Assembly: GCA_036971715.1 (NCBI GenBank)
Contig: JAVHJL010000012.1
Location: 868,001-932,000, forward strand
Reading direction: 5' to 3'
Length of the DNA: 64,000 bases
Source: Arthrobotrys musiformis
Lineage: Eukaryota; Ascomycota; Orbiliomycetes; Orbiliales; Orbiliaceae
Shown here: piece after piece, positions 53,781 through 64,000 of the stretch
Layout: each line of letters starts with the position of its first letter
Numbering within the stretch: the stretch's first letter is position 1
The notes under the pieces: model-generated
Database searches by the model: none
Seen by the model: the letters and a program-made list of their open reading frames with translations, nothing else
What the model was told of the DNA's origin: nothing
Made by a program: the position numbers and the translations under genes

Positions 53781-54639
53781 ATCTATTCTAGCCTATCTGA
53801 ATGGACCCATCTGATACCACAACAAAACTCTCACAGGTTTGTATGAGCCCTTTATCTAAGTTTTATATCTAAGTTCCATATCTTCTTCCTCTTCCACATC
53901 AGAATCATCATCAAATATATTAATATTTGATTCTATATCTTCTTTATTATAGGAATATATCTTGTTCTAGGTATTGAGGTCGATGTGGGTATTCAGGAGG
54001 TACGAATAGTCTCCATAAGAGATTAGATGCGCCAAACTCAAGATAGTCCGAATTGGAATAATATTTCGATAGGATTAATAATTTTTTCTTTTCATAATCG
54101 ATGATGGGATGTTTGTTTAGTTAAATAAAGTCGTGAAAGTTCTGTATAGTTCCTCTAGTATATGGCTTGAGTTCAGTTATAAAAGTTAAGTAGAAAGTTT
54201 TATTATTCAAGTTAATCTTATTATGAAGAATAAGAAGTAGTTCCAGCTGAGTAATTATTTGTATTAACTTTCTAAAATATAATAAAATCTTTCCAACTTT
54301 TTTAAAATATTTTTAGAATTTTTATTTAAATCTTCTTTGTTTAATAAAATTTTTGGTGATTTTATAATAGTGTGCTAAATTTCTGTTCAAATTCTTTGGA
54401 ATTTTCTAAAGATGTTTTTGGTATTATAAAAATTTTGCAGTTGATTTTATATATCTATAAAAATTTATTTAATATGTGAAAAATAAATTGTATATAAAAT
54501 AAAACTTATAAAAACATTTATATTAATTATAATTTAAGTAAATACAGGTTTTCTAAATTTAATAGATTTTTTAAAGCATTCGCTATAGTTATAATAACAA
54601 TCTTCATAACAAATCTCATTTTTTTACTCTATTATTAAG

Positions 54640-55140
54640 AAACCTATATATAACTTCTACGGAATAATTAAAATTCCAAATAAGCCGATATAGAAACTTA
54701 GTATTTATTAAAAAACTTTAATTGTTTATATTTTTTGAAAAATTTGATTAATTAATTCATAAAATATTTTATCATATTCAAATAAATGTAGTGTAAAAAA
54801 TCTGGTTTATATAAATCCGTTATGATAATTCTAAAATCTAAAAAGGTTTTTGTTGAACCTGTAACACCTTTTTGATGTAGTTATACTTTTTTAAAGTTAT
54901 TATTATCATTTAATCGTTTAGTATAGGAATTATAATCCCATTCTGGATGCTGGTAAACTTGATTGAATTCTTGAAAAACATCAGTAGATACTATACAAAT
55001 GGGACAAGCTTTAGGAGTTATATCGAAAAGATTTATATGTTCTATATGATCTGTTAACCATCTATACAGTCAAAAATGACATATTCGTCAATGCTTGTTC
55101 CCACAATCCATATAGAAATTTGTAGGGTATCTATTCAGAG
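54640..55140 (-). pseudogene. Plavaka-like transposase relic
   Basis: On the minus strand one frame reads WLTDHIEHINLFDITPKACP then IC as a C-x2-C pair, followed by QVYQHPEWDYNSYTKRL. After a stop it continues with KTFLDFRIIITDLYKPDFLH and YIYLNMIKYFM. This order (W-L-x-D, a C-x2-C pair, then a P-D-x-L-H segment followed by a helix) is the layout I know from Plavaka-type transposases of fungal KDZ/CACTA-like elements. Many codons are stops or AT-shifted, so the gene is dead. The family assignment is from pattern memory only. Confidence 0.45.
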
Positions 55141-55455
55141 GTTCGAGAATTTGCCCTATAAAACTCTAAATTTTGGAGTTAATTAAATGTTTTTCTAAAG
55201 GTTAGAGCAGGCCCTTCTTGGGCGGGATTGGTAGCAGAGCAAGTAGCATTTAGGCATTTTTTAAAGATTAATTTCAATACTTTAAATTTATATTATTAAT
55301 AGAAATATATATTAGCCAAGCTTTTTTATTTCTAGAAAAATTAAAAATGTTGCAGATGCCACTAATCTGCTGTCCATAATTCAGTAAATTGTTTTTCTCT
55401 AGTTTTATTGTAAATTTTTTTAAGTATAAAATATATTTTTAATATATATATAGAA

Positions 55456-56034
55456 TTGCTTGCCCGTAAAGCTAAGAGGCCGCAAAAACGGAATTTTCAC
55501 GACTAGAATAAAATTGGATACAATATTGCCTTTGTGGGCGACGGTATTTAGTCCACCTCTTAATACCGTTTACAAATCCTGGCTGCCTCGTAAAATGAGA
55601 ACCGGAAATACATCGCCCCTCCGTATCTTCCAGATCTATAAAGTAGGATCCACTCTGGATAGCCCTGAGGAAAGAGTCGAGAAGCGTCAGAGTCGGGTAA
55701 GAGCACTGGAAGTGAGTTGAAGTTGTAGATGTGACGGAAGAAACTCCATCGAGTAAGTTGGCATGGGGAAGTTTGAACTAGTGGTTGTGAGAGTTCAAGA
55801 AGCTGGAACTAGGGAGCCGCTTGGCTTCTATGTAGTTTTTGCAAGATGAAGTAGCTTTTCAATTGCCCGCGTCGTAGACTCTACTAGTTAGTGGTGGGGC
55901 CGCCATGAGTGGTGGAAGGGACAGGCGTGTGAAAATTTGCCAACTTGCTCTTCACAGGTGCAGTGCCCGGGATGGCATCTAGATCTGGTACAATTCTTGA
56001 AGCCCAGTCTTTCCTATTTACACTTGCAAACTTT
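55456..56034. other. Intergenic between AT-rich block and E2 fusion gene
   Basis: Normal base composition returns. A plus-strand frame at about 55460-55720 has no ATG at its start and no motif. No gene is called. Confidence 0.4.
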
Positions 56035-58936
56035 TTAATCTGTCTCTCCATTAGTTCTAATGCCTTGCAAAGTCTTTGCAATGGGAACGCCTACATGCTG
56101 GTATATCTCTTCGCTATAGAGATTTTCATTCTCAGTCCAGTACTTCAGAGTGGCAATTGCGTCGATAGGATCATTCTTCTATAGACAACCGCGTTAGGCC
56201 CAAGCTTTCAACACAAAATACTCTTATTATATGTTGAGTTGGTAAATTTACTAACCTCCGGCATCATGAGTAGACCATAGATGCAGCAGAGAATATCTCG
56301 AACTTTTGTCTCCGCTTTCCAGTCTTGATCCAAAACGGCGTGGCATACACGACCATGCTACATGCAAATCGTTAGCTCACACGTACGTAGAACGTCTTTG
56401 ACAAATACGGTAGCTGAAGTTTCAAGGAATTAGAAATACCTACCTTATTGATGTTTGGATGAATAATGGGTGTAATGAATCTAGCTTGCGGTGCCTTTCT
56501 TGGGAAATCATCTGTCATATCTAAGAACATAACAAAAGTCCCACTAGCGTAATTAGACCCATCGGGGCCCTGGATCACCACTTTCCAGAACGACATTTCA
56601 CTCTCGCTAACGTATATGTCCATATCTGGGTGAGGTTGTTCAGCCATGTCCTTGATTTCGAACAACATACGTCGGCTCTTGAAAACATCAGATGCAGCAC
56701 GAGATCCACCCCTATCAACAATGAGTTGTTTGTTTTTACCAAAAATTCGATGTGCATTTTCTAGGGACATGAACTCATCATTTTGGTGGGGGTGATCACG
56801 GGCTTCTGGAGTAGAGAAGGCAGTAACTGTGAAGGGTTTAAGAGGCTGAAGGGTATCGAAATATGGCAGGTACGCTTGTCGGGGGAATAGAGGACGTAGA
56901 GTTTGGTCAACCATAGTTTCCATTTCAGCCAATTGAATGATTTCAGCTGTGGACGCTGGGTTCATCGCGTACCCGCCAGTGGCGCCGCAGATTCTGAACA
57001 ACGACATATTTGAGTCTCCACCGATAGAGAAAGCATCAAGAACAATATTGTTCTCCCAGAGATATGAATAAGTAGATTTGTCGGTCTGTTTAGAGTGGTT
57101 ATCCATACCATCCGTAAGAACAATAATACGAGCTTTGGTGTCCGGATTATCCTCTCTGAAATCCATTAATCGCTCCGCTCCTTTGTAAATACAGTCCCAC
57201 ATGGCTGTCGAGCTACCAGGACTCAAGTCCTCGATTCCTTTTTCAACGTCATCTAGTAAAGGAGTGAATTCCTGCATAGTGGAAACGATGCCATCGAACT
57301 TCATGACACCAAAGTGCACCGGAAATTTGTAGTTAGAAACCATGTTCGAATAATGCTTGAATAGCATTTTCGCGGCTGTCAATTTTGTGGTCCTTTCCGC
57401 GGCCCTAGTCTCTCGATCTTCGGATTCAAAAGCAGGTCCAGACATACTACCGCTACAGTCGACACATATCATAACAGCTTCCCTGGGTCTGCGGGTATCG
57501 ACTGTGCTAGCGTTCAAACATCCAACGTCCCAACCGTCTAAAGGCCATGAACCGCTGATTTTACGTGCTTGAATGACATCTTTGAGAGTTTTTGCGAGAC
57601 TCTGGCCTTGGTCGTTTGACATTATTTGTTGGACGCCTGTGACCGGGTTCCAAATATTGGCCCACTCGTCAGCGCACTCGCCGCCAAATTCAAATATGGA
57701 TACCAGTCCCTTGTTATTGAGTGTCAATACTGGTGGTTTTGAGGCAGATAAGGATAACGGTGCCACGGTACAAAGAACGGGCAAGTTTGTGGTGTTGATA
57801 ATATGCTCGTAGAATCCGTCCTGAGTTGGATGATGGAGGATTCTATGCTCAAGCACATTCCCAGCACCATTCGGTAGGACTAGATAAGAAGTACCATCGA
57901 ATGGGTACTTGTCTCTGAAAGATAGTATTAATCGCGTTTGGTCGGGCTGACCATGAGGCTTTTTATCCAAAAATTCAAATGTGACCTTCACTGTTTCGCC
58001 GCTCTGTAAACTGATGTCGGCAGTGTTATTTTCTGTGATCATGGGACCTCCCTCTCTTCTTTCCGGCACCTTTTTAATCATAGCTCTCCTCGTCCATTCC
58101 TCCTTTCCAGAACCCCCGCGCTTCCCCGCAGTGACTTGATCGAGCAGCCAGCCTAGTAGCTGCCGTGATCCTTCTAATGCGTTCTCTGCCTGGTTTCCTG
58201 TAGCCCATTTCGGCACAGATTTTATACAAAGAGCCTGGAAGGTTTGTGCCAGTGCTGCCTTTTCTTCTGGAAGAAGCGTCCTGCTGTCGAACAAACTTGC
58301 CATAGCATAAACAGCCGGCAGGAAATGCGTCGTCTGCCAAATAGCTGTCAAGAACCTTCGTTGCGTAGGGAAATCTGTAACTTTCCGCTTCAAGATTTCA
58401 AGGGAAGCACAAAAGGTAGACACGCCTGCTCTTGTCACACCCTCGACAGGGTGCCAGGCATTACTGTTGCTAGTAGACCGGGGGTCCGGAAAATGTTTGA
58501 TGGGTATTCCTATTGTTCCATTATACCGTAGAACCACAAATAGGTTCAGTGGTGCCTTCTGTGTTCCAACAAGGCCAAGATCGCAAAGGGTTACATCATC
58601 TGTTAAAATTGGATGTGCTTGTAGATGTAGGTCGACAACATATGGCGAATTTAAAGGTTTCTGGAAGACTTCTCTTTTGACGAGATCTCTAAGGGCTGAA
58701 ACCTTTGTTGATAGAGGGATTTGATCTCTGAAAATCGGTAGGCCAGATAATTTCTGTGCAAGAGCATTTTCTGGGGTTATGAATCGGATGTAAATACTAT
58801 TCGGTAGGAATTTATTTTGCCGCATAGCGTCTACTAGAAGCGTAGCTGGTGAACCTGCCCATTTATGAAATTCTTTCTGGCTCGTTGCCGACGAGATAGA
58901 GAGTGCGGGTGTCAAAATTGCCCGTGAGGATGACAT
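56035..58936 (-). CDS. UBL-VWA-E2 fusion protein
   Basis: Exons 58936-56444, 56357-56256 and 56178-56035. Introns of 86 and 77 nt start GTAGGT and GTTAGT and end TGTAG and TATAG. 912 residues. The ATG at 58936 is chosen because the frame upstream has only TTG. Residues about 45-140 look like a ubiquitin-like beta-grasp (SIYIRFITPEN, ALRDLVKREVF, ILTDDVTLCDLGL). Residues about 485-670 are a von Willebrand A domain with an intact MIDAS (VDCSGSMSG, then TDGMDNH). The C-terminus (about 770-890) is an E2 ubiquitin-conjugating fold: WKVVIQGPDGSNY, FPRKAPQARF, HPNINKHGRVCHAVL with the catalytic Cys at about 836, LLMMPE. E2 enzymes carry ubiquitin as a thioester. VWA binds metal and partner proteins. 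The fusion suggests a metal-gated or scaffolded conjugating enzyme, which is inference. Confidence 0.85.
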
Positions 58937-60442
58937 CTTGGGTGGACCTGATGTTCCGCCTGCCAGTTTCGCGATTATCAATTGTCGAAATATTCAAGAT
59001 TGATAATAAATATAATAGTTAAAAGGAAAGGAAATGAATTTTAGCACATGCTGTAAGGGTGCGGACGTCTAGGATACCATCTCAATTATAAGTAAGAAGT
59101 TGTGAGGGTTGGGGCTAGTAAAATGGCATATGCAGCTTTGCATACATTTAACTTATTGCAACTCAGGAAGCGCGTGGCATTCTCCCCCACGACGGATGCG
59201 GTAAACCCATGATGTATTAACAGCACGCTAGCAGTACGATTACCTACGAGGCTTGAGGCAAACCCGTCTAAACATTCCTGCTATAATAATACATACCGCG
59301 GGGAGAAGATTCATCTAGCAAGGTTGTGTATGTTTTTAACGGTAACTTCCAGGCAACGCAATTATAACATGACTTTAGCACAAGAAGATTACAGTCCCAA
59401 CACTAGACAAGTTGCGCTGCGGGAATATTTAATGATTCAATTACCAAGCTTAATGCAACAGTTTTAGATGCTCTCGGAAGTGTGACTGCAATCTTTGGGA
59501 TCCGGATAATGCTAATTGGGTGGAGGAAACCCCAAATCAAACCGGTTTTTCAAAGCCGAGGCTGCTGACGGAATGTAAGATCATGTATCGCGCGATATCA
59601 CCCCGTAGTATGATTTTCACAACTGATCCTGTGGGTAGCATCGTGCTCACGATTGACCTCGTTCAGGCAATTTAAAATTTTTACTTTGAAGCTTATAGCT
59701 TATTCCGTCATAGATTTTGGCCTCGTCGGCAATTAAAAGCATTTTGTTTAACTTTCACATGCCTAACATTCACTTTAACTCAGTTCGATAAGAAACTTGG
59801 TATCTCGTAAGCAGCAAGGTAACATCGGCGGTCTAGTTAGCAATATCAATCGGAAATCCTCCGCTGGAAGCTGACGATTTAGCTGACAATACTATAGTAC
59901 TAGAGACCCTACGACCAAACACTAACGCTATTTATAATATTTGTTAAAGGAAACTATACGGTAAGTCTCCTGTGAATTCCGACTGTAGTAATATATGTCT
60001 CTACGTAAAAGTGAAGCGAAATACATAAGTGTACACTGGATATTCAATGGCCATTTGCAAGTTACCACCTCAACTCAAAGGTATTCAGTAACAGCAAGGG
60101 CTAAAATTATCAAAATATAATTAAGTCGTTGAGCGAGGCTGACCAAAAGACTCGCGCATGATCCTGAAATTCCACAATTGAGCATCACTTGAAGGATTGT
60201 ACGAAAATGCCAGTTTCTCGTAAACAGAAAATAGTAGCTGGCCTAGGGGTCTTTCGAATGGTAAATAAGTCACAAATCACGAATGATACCCGTATGTCAA
60301 CAAAAGTAATGAATTACAGCTCGAAATACACAGGCCCGATACAAGTTCATATGCAGGGAAATGCCATGTTTTGGGCATTATTATGGCTGTACCAATAATA
60401 TGACAATAGGCAAAAGAGTAAAGGACGTCCTTCAAATATTAG
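58937..60442. other. Intergenic, nothing recognised
   Basis: About 1.5 kb of moderately AT-rich DNA between two minus-strand genes. An ATG-less plus frame at 60189 is not supported. Confidence 0.45.
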
Positions 60443-62560
60443 TTAATGGAAAGTCGTTTTGACCTGTCCGTAGCAGTTGTCCTTGAAATATAGTTGGAAC
60501 CTAATTTCGGCGGACTCAAAAGCCATCTCGATTGTGAATTGTGCCGATAAGCATGTCTGCCCATTTATATTTACCGAGTCGAACTCACTCTCTGGTACCA
60601 TGCTTAAGTCGGCCATCAAGAAACATAAGTCATGGACACCTGTAAACGCCGTAGAGTTAACAATGAATAAGTCCGTAAAGTTTTCTAGGGCGCAGCAACC
60701 TACTCTTATCCCGATAGCTATGAGGTGCAATATCGAGGTCTGAAGCAACAAGTGTCGCTCCACGACGCAATTTCTCGTTCTTTTGGAATGTCGTACCGCA
60801 CTTCAGCTTAAATTTTGTGTTTGAGTCGGTATCCACTCCTTTTTCAACGATCCATGAAACTTGGTTCCTCGCCATTTTCATCCCGGTGTCAGTTGAGTAG
60901 AATGCATCTTCCTCGTGGTGAATCGTAGGATCGAATATAGTGTTGATTCTAGTACCATAATTTCTTCGGCATCTTCTATTTGTGACTAAGCTACCTTCAA
61001 GACCTCGGAGAACAGCACCTCTGCTGACTGCAGACCAACTGTTTGGCGGTTAGAATAATTTGCTTTCTTTAATTATTGTGTATGAGAGTACATACGCATC
61101 GTCTGGACTAATAATTTCGACCTGTCCAGCTTTGCCAAACTTATGTGCCGACAATCGGCTTATAAGATAATCTGACTCGCCGAACCCGCCGACAAGGAAA
61201 ACATACTGTTATAAAACGTATGATTAATATCCCTCAAGGCAATTACTCGGAATTGAAGGCATAATACCTTAGGTATCGGGCCGGTATCATAAACTGCATC
61301 AATCTGACCTTGAATGAGTTCTATGATTTGTTCCACGATAGGATCAAAACACTCTTTTAAGCCGTCACTTTGAGCGGATTTAAATTATTAATACACCCAA
61401 AGTCGCGCAAGGGAGACAAAAACTCACTGCGTTAATTCAAATTGGCCTTCGATAATGCTAGCGGCTGAGTCGTTTGCGAAGCCAGGCATCGGTAGATAGC
61501 TAACGGAACTTGGAAGGTACGAGGGCTCTAAAGACCGCTTCACACCCTCAAATTCGGAAATCATCTTGTTCAATACCATACCGTCATGTTTCTGGCATAA
61601 GAACTGGAATCTTTGATCACCAATCTTTCTTCGTAGTAACTTTAAAAAATTACGGTCAACAAATGTCGACCCGCACTTTGCACCAGATCCAACTGCCACT
61701 TCGGAGAGACCCAGCGAAGGTTGCAGCTGGCCGACTCTATAGGATATCAAGTCGACAGTTCCGCCGCCTGCATCGCACAAAACAAAAGTATCCCCAACAT
61801 TTAACATGCTAGGATCGTTTCGTATACTGCCTCTTTTGTAGAGTTCGGAGATAGCATATACGGCAGCCGCCTCTGGTTCACTGAGAAGGAACAGCCTGTC
61901 TTTATCACGCTGGCCGATTCCAGCCCGAGAAGCAGCTTCCTTTGTCAATGATTGCGCTTTTTCAGACCAGACGGCAGGTACTGTCATAACCCAGTCGATT
62001 GCTATCTGATTAATGAAAATTTCTCCCTGCGTCCTTTTCAAATTTGACATGATGACATTGTAGAGGGCTGTTAGATAGTCTGCCACCACATCCACAGGAC
62101 TTTTATTGAAGGGATTATGTCTCATTCCTTCGACCATTGGAAATTCATCCTCCACCGATTCCAGTGTTTCGGTAAAAGAACCCTCAAGGTCGACATAATC
62201 TTCCCCATTTTCTTGATTCTCATAGAAGCTATCCTCATCAAGGTCAAGCTTTGCCCATGCCAATCTAGCGAGGCCTGGGGGAATCAAATAACCCCAACGA
62301 TAGGTCCCATCCGCACCATAAGCAATATCACTAGGACATTTAACTTCATCACGACGCTCTTTACCGGGCCAACGTCGGATTACTTTGATGTTATCAACGG
62401 AATTTTGGGACGTATCGCCATGAGCACTTCCTGTTATCCCGGTGGTTAGCAAGGTGCATTTTCAATGTGGAATTTATCATAGCTACTTGCCACTATATGT
62501 TGTTCCATAATCAAGCCCAACTACGATACGATGCTTCTGTAGGGCGCTCTTGGTAGCCAT
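60443..62560 (-). CDS. HSPA12-like Hsp70 family ATPase, six exons
   Basis: Exons 62560-62491, 62430-61428, 61367-61268, 61205-61096, 61038-60704 and 60639-60443 give 604 residues. All five introns (57-64 nt) restore the frame. The first is GC-AG (donor GCAAGT, branch GCTAAC). Motifs: VVGLDYGTTYSG (phosphate 1, residue about 14), WVMTVPAVWS, CDAGGGTVDLISY (phosphate 2), and LVGGFGESDYL (adenosine). The C-terminal part ends FESAEIRFQLYFKD and YGQVKTTF, as in the divergent Hsp70s of filamentous fungi related to HSPA12. These bind ATP, but partners are mostly unknown and the usual substrate-binding domain and EEVD tail are absent. It lies 1.5 kb upstream of the UBL-VWA-E2 gene on the same strand, which may be a coincidence or a functional pairing. 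Confidence 0.85.
62431..62490 (-). other. GC-AG intron of the Hsp70-like gene
   Basis: 60 nt, GCAAGT at the 5' end, GCTAAC branch 14 nt before ATAACAG. Only this choice keeps the phase between GTTYSG and the next exon; the nearby GT donor would not. Confidence 0.7.
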
Positions 62561-63857
62561 TTTGAGGTTTGTATGAAGCTTTTTGAATGGTTATAGATGT
62601 ATGATAGCAAGGTACATGCAGAAAGATGGCTATGGAAGGACTAGTTAAGCCCACTCTTGAATGGTAACTGTTACTAGTGGAAGGCGTGGTGAAGGTGAGA
62701 ATTAGTGAATTCAATGGAGAGCTATTCTATTCCTCTGAGGCTTCCTTAAATACACAGATCGTGCACAACTATGCTGGCCATGCTAGCTACTCTTCCTGTC
62801 CAGGTCACGTGTTACGTATTTGTCACGTGATTGTTCTGAGCGCCACGCTTCATGCCGGCCCTAAGGTTAGCGTGTCATCTCCGGTAGATATTGGGCAGAA
62901 GAGTAGCCTCAACAGCAACGACTACAGAAAATTAATGGTAAAGAAGCTTACTGCAACGGGAAGCCATGTATGCGGCCAATCATATGCAAACTCGAAAGCT
63001 TGACGAATTGTCCGAATTAAGCTTACGCAAAAAGAAACCCCGCAAACGGCTCAACTAGCGTCATAAGGATTCCAAGATCCTTCGGATGAAAACACGGCTT
63101 TGTAATTTTGTTGTCGCGCAACTTATAACCGCAAAGCGCCATTTTCGGCGCCAAAGTGCCGATATTCCGGTGGGCGTTGAATAAAACGACATCAAATCCA
63201 GCTCACATTTCTCGTCCCGTGTCTCTCATTGGATTTTAAATACCGCCTGATCCATGCTGATACCACCTCGATAGCCCCCAGAGCTAAGAATCCAACGTCA
63301 ATTCAATAGCTGATTAAGCATGTTGACGTCGTAAAAGCTCGTGTTAACCGCTAATTCTTCGACAACAGGCACGTTATAATGCAAAGTTCCGAAGACTCAG
63401 ACAGGCGGCTGAAAGCTAAATGACAAATATTTGAGAGCGGGGTAGTTTTAGCTTATCGAGCAATTGTATGACGTGCGTGAAAGGACGTCGGGTGCTGGCT
63501 TTAGTTTCTAATATACGTCATGGTGATACATGTAGCTAGGCGAAGGATTTCGGGGGCACTGCGTTATGTCGAGCTTCTAATTCTGATATCATTTTGGATA
63601 TCAGACAGATAAATTGGAAAACTAGAAAAAATGCCTAAATATTTGGGACCTCTTAATTATTCAGTTTGGAAGACACCCAAGAATTTTTTTTCGTCGGAGA
63701 ACTAAAAAGTGCAATACGAAAAGCACCTTGACAAGAAAACGACTTTACTACTCCTATAAATCTACCAACTTGGGTCATTCACGGATTTCCTCTTCGTCAG
63801 TACTCAATCTATTTCTATAAACTTTTTTTTCTATCTTTCGATCGCCTTTTTGCTCGC
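62561..63857. other. Intergenic with promoter of the last gene
   Basis: Divergent promoter space between the Hsp70-like gene and the gene at 63858. A TATAAA at 63755-63760 serves the latter. Nothing else is supported. Confidence 0.4.
63755..63760 (+). promoter_or_regulatory. TATA box of the right-edge gene
   Basis: TATAAA about 100 nt upstream of the ATG at 63858, followed by a pyrimidine-rich leader with a long T run. Confidence 0.45.
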
Positions 63858-63971
63858 ATGCTTGACACCCTGCTGGACTGGATCGCAAGTATATTCGGTT
63901 CAAAAAAGGGGGATGCTAACACATCAATTTTACCTACGCCAAATTCGAATATGGACCAACGCAACGGCACG
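63858..63971 (+). CDS. First exon of a gene cut by the window edge
   Basis: The ATG at 63858 opens 38 codons (MLDTLLDWIASIFGSKKGD and a Ser/Asn-rich stretch), ending in phase 0 at a GTAAGC donor at 63972. The rest of the gene lies outside the window, so its product cannot be judged. Confidence 0.45.
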
Positions 63972-64000
63972 GTAAGCTATAATACATATCGAATCTGCTT

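Overview
The window is nuclear DNA of a filamentous ascomycete (Pezizomycotina-like). The evidence is short introns of about 50-100 nt with GTAAGT/GTATGT-type donors, CTAAC/CTGAC branch sites and YAG acceptors; TATA boxes 30-150 nt upstream of start codons; fungal families (HSPA12-like Hsp70, FHA kinase, chromodomain proteins, degenerate F-box protein); and an AT-rich transposon block that looks RIP-mutated. I cannot name the species. No rRNA, confident tRNA, CRISPR or bacterial-type operon was seen.

Layout. 1-7.6 kb: a chromodomain fragment, tetranucleotide inverted repeats, a large unknown charged protein and a spliced F-box-like gene. 7.6-26 kb: a cluster of lineage-specific zinc-finger proteins (7.7, 9.6, 12.7, 22.1 and 25.4 kb), at least two of which share one module. 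They are separated by gene-poor DNA with relics: a detached kinase tail, a dispersed 180-bp repeat, a stop-ridden ORF at 21.3 kb and a frameshifted Glu/Lys-rich gene at 16-17 kb. 26-40 kb: small spliced genes of mostly unknown function, including a Cys-rich RING/TRAF-like protein, a multi-pass membrane protein and a two-exon gene whose last exon is also found as relics at 17.6 and 27.4 kb. 41-50 kb: two broken chromodomain-type genes, an FHA-protein kinase interrupted by one in-frame TGA, a small secreted protein and a large chromodomain protein. 51.3-55.5 kb: a very AT-rich block with a (TAA)n tract of about 87 units, a diverged 200-bp direct repeat and a Plavaka-like transposase relic. 55.5-64 kb: a UBL-VWA-E2 fusion gene, an Hsp70-like gene on the same strand and the first exon of another gene.

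Functional reading. The recognisable genes suggest chromatin binding (chromodomains), phospho-signalling (FHA-kinase) and ubiquitin/chaperone biology (E2 fusion, Hsp70, F-box, RING-like). Together with many family-specific zinc-finger proteins, broken copies and dispersed gene tails, this points to an accessory, fast-evolving compartment rather than a conserved core region. All splice models were read by eye from frame, donor, branch and acceptor. None was tested against transcripts or databases.
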